The notes under the pieces: generated by a model
The model's database searches: none
What the model saw: the letters and a program-made list of their open reading frames with translations, nothing else
Told to the model about the DNA's origin: nothing
Shown here: piece after piece, positions 1 through 5,690 of the stretch
Layout: each line of letters starts with the position of its first letter
Position numbering within the stretch: position 1 is the first letter of the stretch
Assembly (NCBI GenBank): GCA_900556345.1
Contig: USOM01000059.1
Location: 1 to 6,160 of the forward strand
DNA: 6,160 nucleotides
Source: an uncultured Clostridium sp.
GTDB lineage: Bacteria; Bacillota; Clostridia; TANB77; CAG-508
Reading direction: 5' to 3'
Program-made: the position numbers and the translations under genes

Positions 1-11
1 CTATATAAATA

Positions 12-18
12 AAGGGGG
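12..18 (+). promoter_or_regulatory. Ribosome binding site of rel
   Basis: The purine-rich AAGGGGG lies 5 bases before the ATG at 24 and is a good Shine-Dalgarno match. It supports that ATG as the rel start. Only 23 bases of upstream sequence are present, so the promoter and any upstream gene cannot be seen. Confidence 0.8.
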
Positions 19-23
19 ATTAT

Positions 24-2234
24 ATGATAACAGAGAATAAAGATGAAATAACAATTTATGATGTAATATCAAAGAAAAAAGAAGTATCTAGAAAAGCAGA
101 TACAAAGCTAATAATGAAAGCTTACAACTTAGCTGCAGAAAAACATAAAGACCAAAAAAGAGGGTCAGGTGAGCCTTATATAATCCATCCTTTAAATGTG
201 GCATATATTTTAGCATCAATAGGAATGGATGATAATACACTTTGTGCGGCTCTTCTTCACGATGTAGTAGAAGATACAGATGTTACTGGGAAAGATTTAA
301 CAGATATGTTTGGAGAGGAAATCTCAGAAATGGTTGCAGGTGTTACTAAATTAAGTACTATTCAATTTGCAACCTTAGAAGAAACGCAAGTAGAAAATTA
401 TAGAAGAATGTTTTTAGCAATGGGGAAAGACATAAGAGTTATATTAATAAAACTTGCAGATAGACTTCATAATATGAGAACATTAAAATATCTAAAAAGA
501 GACAGGCAAATTGCAAATGCAAAAGAAACTCTAGAACTATATGCACCACTTGCAAATAGGTTGGGTCTATATTCAATAAAAGCAGAATTAGAGGACCTTG
601 GCTTTAAATATATGTATCCAGAAAAATATTATGATTTAGTTGAAAGTATAAATAAGAAAAAAGATGAAAGACTAAAGTTTATAGAAAAAATAATGGATGA
701 TATAAGAGTTCAGCTAAAAAAACAAAGAATAGATGCAGAAGTTACAGGAAGAGCCAAACACTTGTACTCTATATATAGAAAAATGATAAGAGACAATTGC
801 ACAATAGACCAAATATATGATTTATTTGCTATGAGAATTATAGTAAACTCTGTAAAAGACTGTTATGCTGCACTAGGTGTAGTTCACGAAATGTATAGCC
901 CAATGCCAGGAAGATTTAAAGACTATATAGCGGTTCCGAAACCTAATATGTATCAATCAATCCATACGACATTACTTGGAGAAAAAGGAACACCTTTCGA
1001 GGTTCAGATTCGTACTTGGGATATGCACAAAATCGCAGAAAATGGTATCGCAGCACACTGGGCATACAAAGAAGCAAATTTCTTAGGTAGAGGAAAGAAA
1101 AATGTTGTTGTAACAGAAGATAAACTTGCGTGGCTACGTGAAACATTAGAGTGGCAACAAGAAATGCAAGATCCAGAACAATTTTTAGATAATTTAAAAA
1201 GAGAACTATTCGAGGATGAGGTTTATGTATTTACCCCAAAAGGTTTAATAAAAGTTTTACCAAAAGGTGCAACACCAATTGACTTTGCATATTCTATTCA
1301 CGCTGAAATTGGAAATCACATGACAGGATGTAAGATAAACAGTAAAATGATGCCTATTATTACCCAATTAAAAAGTGGAGATATAGTAGAAATAATTACA
1401 TCAGATAACTCAAAAGGTCCAAGTATGGATTGGCTTAAATTTATAAAAAGTGCACAAGCTAAGAACAAGATAAATAGTTGGTTTAAAAAAGAGAAAAAAG
1501 CAGAGAATATTGAAAAGGGTAAAACATCTATTGATAAAGAATTAAAAAGATTAGGTTTATCTCATGATAAATTATTTAAAACAGATTACATTACGCCAAT
1601 GCTTAATAGATATAAATATAAAGACCTAGACGAAATGTATGCAGCAGTTGGATTTGGTGCAAATTCAGCAGGAAAAGTAATTGCTCGTATGCTTATAGAG
1701 TATAGAAAAGACCATAAAGAAGAAGAAATCGAAGAAAAGCTCGAGGAACTATCTAAGGCTAAAGCCGAAAGAAAAGCAAAACCATCTAGTAATGGTATAA
1801 TAGTTAAGGGAATAGATAATTGTTTAGTAAAGCTTTCTAAGTGTTGTAATCCTCTTCCGGGTGATGAAATTATAGGATATATTACAAAAGGTAGAGGTGT
1901 TTCTGTTCACAGAAAAGATTGTGTTAATGTTAAAGATTTATTAAAAGAGGAAAATAGAATTATTGATGTTTCTTGGGTAGAAGAAAAACAAGCTTCTTAT
2001 AATGTTGATATAGAAATTTCAGCAAATGATAGAAGCGGATTACTCGCAGATATTACAAAAGCTTTATCTGTAGCTAAAGCAAATATTGTTGGAATTAATG
2101 CTAAAACTGGTAAAGATAGAATTGCAATTATAGAACTTACTTTGGAAACTAAAAATATTGATGAACTTAATTCTATTTTAAAGGCTATTCGTAAAGTGGA
2201 TAGTGTTTATGAAGTAACAAGAAAGAAGGTTTAA
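24..2234 (+). CDS. rel: Bifunctional (p)ppGpp synthetase/hydrolase Rel (RelA/SpoT family)
   Basis: This cytosolic, ribosome-associated stringent-response enzyme makes (p)ppGpp from ATP and GDP/GTP and also hydrolyses it to GDP/GTP and pyrophosphate. At 736 aa it has the usual length of long Bacillota Rel proteins, with all domains in order. The hydrolase HD domain (about 30-190) has H55, the HD pair H79-D80 inside HDVVED, and D146 in the LADRLHN segment. The synthetase domain (about 235-350) carries PGRFKDYIA (297-300 is RFKD, the RxKD signature of bifunctional enzymes rather than the ExDD of monofunctional RelA), Y310 in NMYQS and E326 in EVQIRT. The TGS domain spans about 397-460. A Cys-rich zinc-finger-like domain follows, with C600, C607, C608, H629 and C633. 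The ACT domain spans about 658-734. All catalytic residues are present, so both activities are expected. It contains no in-frame CGG; its four CGG strings (247, 931, 1858, 2036) all straddle codon boundaries. Confidence 0.97.
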   Translation: MITENKDEITIYDVISKKKEVSRKADTKLIMKAYNLAAEKHKDQKRGSGEPYIIHPLNVAYILASIGMDDNTLCAALLHDVVEDTDVTGKDLTDMFGEEISEMVAGVTKLSTIQFATLEETQVENYRRMFLAMGKDIRVILIKLADRLHNMRTLKYLKRDRQIANAKETLELYAPLANRLGLYSIKAELEDLGFKYMYPEKYYDLVESINKKKDERLKFIEKIMDDIRVQLKKQRIDAEVTGRAKHLYSIYRKMIRDNCTIDQIYDLFAMRIIVNSVKDCYAALGVVHEMYSPMPGRFKDYIAVPKPNMYQSIHTTLLGEKGTPFEVQIRTWDMHKIAENGIAAHWAYKEANFLGRGKKNVVVTEDKLAWLRETLEWQQEMQDPEQFLDNLKRELFEDEVYVFTPKGLIKVLPKGATPIDFAYSIHAEIGNHMTGCKINSKMMPIITQLKSGDIVEIITSDNSKGPSMDWLKFIKSAQAKNKINSWFKKEKKAENIEKGKTSIDKELKRLGLSHDKLFKTDYITPMLNRYKYKDLDEMYAAVGFGANSAGKVIARMLIEYRKDHKEEEIEEKLEELSKAKAERKAKPSSNGIIVKGIDNCLVKLSKCCNPLPGDEIIGYITKGRGVSVHRKDCVNVKDLLKEENRIIDVSWVEEKQASYNVDIEISANDRSGLLADITKALSVAKANIVGINAKTGKDRIAIIELTLETKNIDELNSILKAIRKVDSVYEVTRKKV

Positions 2235-2240
2235 AGTTTA

Positions 2241-2891
2241 ATGATACTAAAGAGATTAAAAATATCAACATGGATAGGTGATGAAACAAATTGCTATATA
2301 GTTTTTGACCAAGAAAGTAAAGAAACTATGGTTGTTGACCCAGCAGGTGATGTAGATAGAATTATTGAAATGATAAATATTTTACAAGGAAATTTAAAAT
2401 ATATTTTTCTAACCCATTGCCACGGGGACCATATAGCAGGAGTTAAGGAATTAAGAGAGAAAATGGGTGGAAAGGTTTTAATTCATAGATTAGATGCAGA
2501 AGGTTTGAACAATAAAGAAATAAATCTTACTGAATTTATGGATGGACTTCCAGAAATCGAAATAGATGCAGATTCTAGATTAGATGATGGAGATTTAATT
2601 CATTTAGGTAATCTCGAGTTTAAAGTTATTCATACACCAGGTCATACTAAAGGAGGATGTTCTTTATATTTAGAAAGTGAAAAACTTTTGTTTTCTGGTG
2701 ATACTTTATTTAGAGGTACCTGGGGAAGGACAGATTTACCTACTTCTGATTTTGATGATATTATGAATTCTATTATAAATAAGTTACTTATTTTACCAGA
2801 TGATACTATTGTGTATCCAGGTCATGGTAAATCTACTATGATTGAAAATGAGAAGCCTATTTATTTGGAACTTAAACCTAGAAAAATGTGA
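2241..2891 (+). CDS. MBL-fold metallo-hydrolase, glyoxalase II-like
   Basis: This is a 216-aa cytosolic metallo-beta-lactamase-fold hydrolase of the glyoxalase II-like (YcbL/YqgX type) group, probably a di-metal thioester hydrolase; the substrate cannot be told from sequence. The metal-binding set is complete: the THCHGDH motif with H59, H61, D63 and H64, then H135 in HTPGHT, D154 in FSGDTLF and H195 in YPGHG. It lacks the longer C-terminal substrate domain of classical glyoxalase II. It starts 6 bases after the rel stop. Its Shine-Dalgarno sequence (AGAAGG near 2224-2229) lies inside the end of rel, so the two are probably one operon and translationally coupled. In many Bacillota a D-aminoacyl-tRNA deacylase gene (dtd) sits between rel and this hydrolase; here it is absent. 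The stop is TGA, with a TAG two codons later. CACGGGGAC at 2421 contains CGG only out of frame. Confidence 0.93.
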   Translation: MILKRLKISTWIGDETNCYIVFDQESKETMVVDPAGDVDRIIEMINILQGNLKYIFLTHCHGDHIAGVKELREKMGGKVLIHRLDAEGLNNKEINLTEFMDGLPEIEIDADSRLDDGDLIHLGNLEFKVIHTPGHTKGGCSLYLESEKLLFSGDTLFRGTWGRTDLPTSDFDDIMNSIINKLLILPDDTIVYPGHGKSTMIENEKPIYLELKPRKM

Positions 2892-2942
2892 AAATAGAAG
2901 GATAATAAAGAAAATATGGAAAAAATTACCAATTAACTATAA

Positions 2943-3058
2943 AAAGACACTGATTTTCCATTTGATTATTGGAAAAAAATGGAATATTATATGTCCGTAC
3001 AACTTGCAAAAGATAATCTTTTATTTAGATTATCGCTATTTACTGAAAGGAGAACTAT
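2943..3058 (+). other. Spacer before the small ORF with a protein-like but startless open stretch
   Basis: Between the hydrolase stop and the small gene at 3059 one plus frame is open after the TAA codons at 2934 and 2940. It reads with plausible composition (for example DFPFDYWKKMEYY, then LAKDNLLFRLSLF). A Met at 2979 or 2991 could start it, but both have weak ribosome binding sites. The frame continues across the next ORF, where it turns into an unconvincing Lys/Arg/Ile-rich shadow. A six-codon ORF (2916-2936) precedes it in the same frame. It may be a degenerate small gene, or chance. No family is recognised. Confidence 0.2.
3046..3052 (+). promoter_or_regulatory. Strong ribosome binding site of the 50-aa ORF
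   Basis: AAAGGAG is a near-ideal Shine-Dalgarno sequence 6 bases before the ATG at 3059. An in-frame TGA at 3044-3046 blocks any more upstream start in that frame. Together these fix the start and are the main reason for calling this very short gene. Confidence 0.7.
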
Positions 3059-3211
3059 ATGCAGAACGAAAAGGACAATGTTGCTACTATCAAACGAAAA
3101 AAAGAAACGAACCCAAATAACAATTCGGTTAGATCAGATTATTATCCGTTTAACCAAACTTTTTTAGATGATTATTACAGGCGTTGGGAGGCTGAGAATT
3201 CTAAAAATTAA
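3059..3211 (+). CDS. Small hypothetical protein, 50 aa
   Basis: I do not recognise this protein. It starts at an ATG with an excellent ribosome binding site and ends at TAA 3209-3211, 6 bases before a strong terminator hairpin, so it looks like the last gene of the rel transcript or a separate small transcript. The product is hydrophilic, with no membrane segment or cysteine. A Lys/Asn-rich first half (KRKKETNPNNN) is followed by an aromatic, acidic tail (SDYYPFNQTFLDDYYRRW). It uses CGA (3095) and CGT (3182) for arginine, so those codons are ordinary here. The CGG at 3126 straddles TCG and GTT and does not disturb the frame. Nothing in the sequence gives a function. The overlapping frame starting at 2979 is a competing but poorer call for the same DNA. 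Confidence 0.6.
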   Translation: MQNEKDNVATIKRKKETNPNNNSVRSDYYPFNQTFLDDYYRRWEAENSKN

Positions 3212-3217
3212 TAAAAG

Positions 3218-3257
3218 GATGAGCAAATATAGTAAAATTATATTTGCTCATCTTTTT
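3218..3257 (+). terminator. Rho-independent terminator after the small ORF
   Basis: A perfect 12-bp stem (3218-3229 with 3241-3252, GATGAGCAAATA and its complement) extends by further A-T and G-T pairs into the loop, and TTTTT follows directly (3253-3257). It ends the rel/hydrolase/small-ORF unit and separates it from spoIIP. A run of A before the stem gives weak potential in the reverse direction too. Confidence 0.9.
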
Positions 3258-3285
3258 GCATATTTTTTTTAGTATTGAATATATA
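3258..3285 (+). promoter_or_regulatory. Possible sporulation-type promoter of spoIIP (weak)
   Basis: The leader between the terminator and spoIIP is short. GCATATT at 3258-3264 resembles a sigma-E -35 element (consensus near TCATATT). About 13 bases on, AATATATA (3278-3285) is a poor match to the -10 element (CATACAAT, 4 of 8). A sigma-E or sigma-F promoter is expected from spoIIP biology, but this match in AT-rich DNA is weak evidence. The ribosome binding site GGGAG follows at 3294-3298. Confidence 0.2.
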
Positions 3286-3305
3286 TCTATTTAGGGAGAA
3301 AATAT

Positions 3306-4485
3306 ATGTTTAATGTTACTGTAATAAGATTAAAGGATGTTATAAGGATAATTTTATTTGTAAGTATTTTTTATTTTTTTGCAAATTTTATGATTAAAAA
3401 TGTTCAAGTTAAGACCTTTGTTGGACAGAAAATAGATTTTGTTAATACAAATAAAATTAGAAATTTGGGTTTGGGTGTTGAAAGTTGTTTGTTTAGATAT
3501 GTTTTTGCTAATGGAGAAGCGGAAAATTTGAAAACAGAAGAAGCGGAATCAGAGATTAAAAATATATCAGCCAAAAAAATAATAGCCATTGGTTCGAAAC
3601 TATTTAAAATAAAAGAAAAAGAAACAAAATTCGGACAAGAATCTAGTGAAATACAGAAAGAACCACAAAACACAAACACAAATTCGGAAGAACAAAAAAT
3701 AGCACAAACTCAAGATATAGCAACAGACACAAACACTCAAGTTGTAACTCAAAACCCAATAGCCGAACGATATAATAGAGAATATAATGGAATAAAAATA
3801 AGAAATGAAACATCTTATGAGCTAACAGATGATATGTTAAACCCAGAAAATCTAGATATAGATAAGAAAGATATAATAATATTCCATACTCATACTTGTG
3901 AAAGTTATACTCAAACCGAAAACTATCAATATGAACCATCACGGAAATTACAGAACAACAAATCAAAATTTTTCTGTTGTGCGTGTTGGAGATGAACTAA
4001 CAAATTACCTTGGAAATTATAGCTTTAATGTAAATCACAATAAGGATTTTCACGATTATCCTGCATATACTGGTTCATATTCTAGGTCATTAAAAACAGT
4101 ACAAAATATATTAAGCAATTTTAATTCTGATATAATAATAGATTTACATAGAGATGCAATTGGAAGTAGAGAAGATTATGCACCATTAGTCAAAATAGGC
4201 GAAGACTATTGTGCACAGCTTATGTTTGTAATGGGAAGTAATGGAGGAGGATTATCACATTCGAACTGGTGTTCTAATTTGAAATTTGCGATAAAAGTTC
4301 AACAAAAAGCAAATGAATTATATCCTGGATTATTTAAACCAATTATTCTAAGAAATTCTAGGTATAATCAGCATCTTGGCAAAGCAGCTTGTATAATTGA
4401 GGTAGGAGCAACAGGAAACACAATGGAACAAACATTATCTAGTATGAAATATCTAAGTAAAGTGATGGAAGAAGCTTTAAAATAA
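3306..4485 (+). CDS. spoIIP: Stage II sporulation protein P (SpoIIP), needs one +1 frameshift at CGG
   Basis: SpoIIP is a membrane-anchored cell-wall amidase/endopeptidase of the SpoIID-SpoIIM-SpoIIP complex that drives septal peptidoglycan remodelling and engulfment. It has an N-terminal membrane segment (about 11-30), a variable Glu/Asn/Thr/Gln-rich linker (about 75-160) and the amidase domain (about 188-392). The motif HTHTCESYT (H194, H196, E199) lies before the shift. DLHRDAIG (H281) and IIEVGATGNT (E365) lie after it. The reading frame breaks at codon 213: C3942 is followed by GGA, and skipping the C gives the typical PSGNYRTTN stretch and a 392-aa protein, normal for the family. Without the shift translation ends at 3995 after 229 aa, losing most of the catalytic domain. 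Apart from this point the gene looks intact, which argues against decay. Start chosen from ATG with GGGAG at 3294-3298. Confidence 0.88.
3942..3945 (+). other. In-frame CGGA frameshift/quadruplet site 1 (spoIIP)
   Basis: After codon TCA (3939-3941) the frame meets CGG followed by A. Reading on in triplets leaves the SpoIIP family. Taking CGGA as one unit, or dropping C3942, yields Ser-Gly-Asn-Tyr-Arg-Thr, the family-typical segment that follows the HTHTCES motif. I recall Gly as the usual residue here. The frame before is SpoIIP up to this codon and the frame after is SpoIIP from this codon, so the shift point is fixed to a few bases. Confidence 0.75.
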
Positions 4486-4498
4486 AGTCTGAATAGTA

Positions 4499-4540
4499 GT
4501 TAAAATTTGGCATATAATATTTATATAGCCAAATTTTAAC
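4499..4540 (+). repeat. Perfect 13-bp inverted repeat between spoIIP and ytvI
   Basis: GTTAAAATTTGGC (4499-4511) and its exact complement (4528-4540) flank a 16-base AT-only spacer that can add about four more pairs past one bulged A. It starts 13 bases after the spoIIP stop and ends 2 bases before the ytvI ribosome binding site (AGAGGTG, 4543-4549). No T-run follows, so it is not a classic terminator. It could be an attenuator, an mRNA-stabilising stem for the upstream message, or a protein-binding palindrome that also affects ytvI initiation. Confidence 0.7.
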
Positions 4541-4557
4541 AAGAGAGGTGAATATAT

Positions 4558-5658
4558 ATGCCTAAAGAAAACCAATATTGGACAAGTGTTATAAAAAGGA
4601 TATTTTTAGTTTTTTTAGCAATTATTTTAACAATTGTAGCATTTAAACTTGCTATATTTTATATGCCTTTTTTGATTGCATTTATTATATCTTTAATTAT
4701 AGAACCATTAATAAAAAAGCTTATGAAAAAATTAAAAATCACTAGAAGGTTAAGCTCAATTATTGTATTTATAATAACATTTGAAATAATAATTGGACTT
4801 TTAGGATGGGGAATTGCTACAATTATTTCAGAATCCTCAAATTTGCTTTCAGATTTCAATAACTATTATGATAATATATATTTTCAGGTTCAAAAAATAT
4901 TAGAAAAATTCAATTCTGTAAAACTAAGATTTTCAAAAGAATTAATAGACATAATTGAAAAAAATAGTTTTACTATATTCAATAATATATCCAACTATTT
5001 TCAAAATTTTCTAATGGGAATTGTAAATGGAATAAAACTTATACCTTGTATGATGATATATGTAGGTGTAACAATTTTAGCATTATATTTTATTTGCACA
5101 GATAAAATATATATGTTAGATGAATTAGAGCACCATTTACCAGAAAGATGGATGAAAGAACTTACTCGGACACATAAGAGAACTTGTAAAAGTCTTAGGA
5201 GGATATTTAAAGGCACAAGCAACACTTATATTAATTTCATTTATAATATCTCTAATCGGCCTTTATATAATGTATTTTTGTGGGTTAAATGTTGGATTTC
5301 CACTTATTATTGCTCTTGGAATTGCCTTTGTAGATGCTCTTCCAATTTTAGGCTCAGGAACAGTTATGGTACCTTGGGGAATTTTATCTGGATTAAATGG
5401 AGATTTAAAATTAGGTTTAGCAATAATTGGCTTATGGATTATTATGTCTGTAACAAGACAATTTATTGAGCCTAAAATTGTTAGTCGGAAATATTGGAAT
5501 TCATCCTATTTTTACAGTTGCTGCAATGTATACCGGTTTTAAGTTTATTGGAGTTTTGCGGTATGTTTGTAGGACCTATTGTTCTTATTATTTTGAAAAA
5601 TGTTTTTTCTAAGTTTTTTGATGGGGGAATTGTGAAAACTATTTTTAATTTGAAATAA
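4558..5658 (+). CDS. ytvI: Sporulation integral membrane protein YtvI (AI-2E transporter family), needs three +1 frameshifts at CGG
   Basis: The reconstructed 365-aa polytopic membrane protein belongs to the AI-2E/PerM transporter-like family, sporulation YtvI branch; its substrate is unknown. Hydrophobic segments occur near 13-50 (two helices), 65-90, 155-180, 222-245 and 247-275, with more in 285-300 and 312-346. Family hallmarks appear in order: PERW (195-198), LGGYLKAQ (213-220), the DALPILGSG loop (259-267), VPWG (271-274), RQFIEPKIVS (300-309), IGIHPIFT (312-319) and GVLGMFVGP (331-339). These hallmarks lie in four successive frames. Continuity requires dropping C5167, C5486 and C5559, each the first base of an in-frame CGG followed by A or T. 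Total length is then normal for YtvI. Without the first shift the protein ends at 5469 with about 100 scrambled residues. The start ATG has AGAGGTG 8 bases upstream. It follows spoIIP by 72 bases and may be co-transcribed. Confidence 0.87.
5167..5170 (+). other. In-frame CGGA frameshift/quadruplet site 2 (ytvI)
   Basis: After ACT (5164-5166) the in-frame triplet is CGG, then A. Triplet reading gives a Lys/Arg/Cys-rich, non-membrane sequence. Dropping C5167 gives Thr-Gly-His-Ile-Arg-Glu-Leu-Val and leads straight into LGGYLKAQ, a family hallmark. The frame change is located between PERW (195-198) and LGGY (213-216), and CGG is the only in-frame CGG in that interval. Confidence 0.72.
5486..5489 (+). 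other. In-frame CGGA frameshift/quadruplet site 3 (ytvI)
   Basis: After AGT (5483-5485) the in-frame triplet is CGG, then A. Dropping C5486 joins RQFIEPKIVS to GNIGIHPIFT, two halves of one contiguous AI-2E family signature, so the junction is fixed almost to the base. Triplet reading ends at a TAA (5540-5542). Confidence 0.78.
5559..5562 (+). other. In-frame CGGT frameshift/quadruplet site 4 (ytvI)
   Basis: After TTG (5556-5558) the in-frame triplet is CGG, then T. Dropping C5559 gives GVLGMFVGP, where the second Gly is strongly conserved in AI-2E family proteins. Triplet reading gives LRYVCRTYCSYYF, unlike the family. This site differs from the other three in having T instead of A as the fourth base. 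Confidence 0.78.
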
Positions 5659-5663
5659 TAAAA

Positions 5664-5690
5664 GCCAATTGTTCAATATGAATAATTGGC
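5664..5690 (-). terminator. Terminator between convergent genes
   Basis: A 12-bp stem (GCCAATTGTTCA pairing with its complement through one G-T pair, loop of 3) lies between the ytvI stop (5656-5658) and the minus-strand stop (5690-5692). Read on the minus strand it is followed by TTTTATTATTT, a proper U-rich tail, so it terminates the minus-strand gene. On the plus strand no T-run follows; it may still serve ytvI less efficiently. Its outermost base overlaps the minus-strand stop codon. Confidence 0.8.

Noticed and set aside
943..1146. Minus-strand ORF of 67 codons inside rel
   Set aside because: It is antisense to the conserved synthetase domain of rel, has no ribosome binding site and has a composition typical of an antisense shadow.
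2889..2891. TGA as a sense codon (alternative code) at the end of the hydrolase
   Set aside because: The protein is complete for its family, and a TAG follows after one more codon, so TGA behaves as a normal stop.
2842..3120. Plus-strand 92-codon ORF overlapping the hydrolase end
   Set aside because: It overlaps the conserved end of the hydrolase out of frame, is Lys/Ile-rich without any motif, and its start has no ribosome binding site.
3404..3966. Minus-strand ORFs opposite spoIIP
   Set aside because: They are Phe/Leu-rich shadows of the Glu/Lys/Asn-rich spoIIP linker.
3898..4485. A separate 195-aa gene starting at ATG 3898
   Set aside because: Its first 15 codons overlap the conserved HTHTCESYT-proximal region of spoIIP in another frame and match nothing. 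There is no ribosome binding site; it is the second part of spoIIP.
5270..5542. A separate 90-aa membrane protein
   Set aside because: It is the middle third of ytvI in the frame between shift sites 2 and 3, and its Met lies within a transmembrane segment.
3942..5562. Ordinary homopolymer sequencing errors at the four shifts
   Set aside because: Only sites 1 and 3 are next to even a three-base A run, sites 2 and 4 are not, and much longer runs in rel, the hydrolase and ytvI are in frame. An artefact specific to these C bases cannot be fully excluded without reads.
3306..5658. spoIIP and ytvI as pseudogenes
   Set aside because: Both keep complete family signatures and normal total length, have no internal stops in the reconstructed frame, and have only one kind of lesion, always at an in-frame CGG. 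Decay would give mixed indels, stops and lost motifs.
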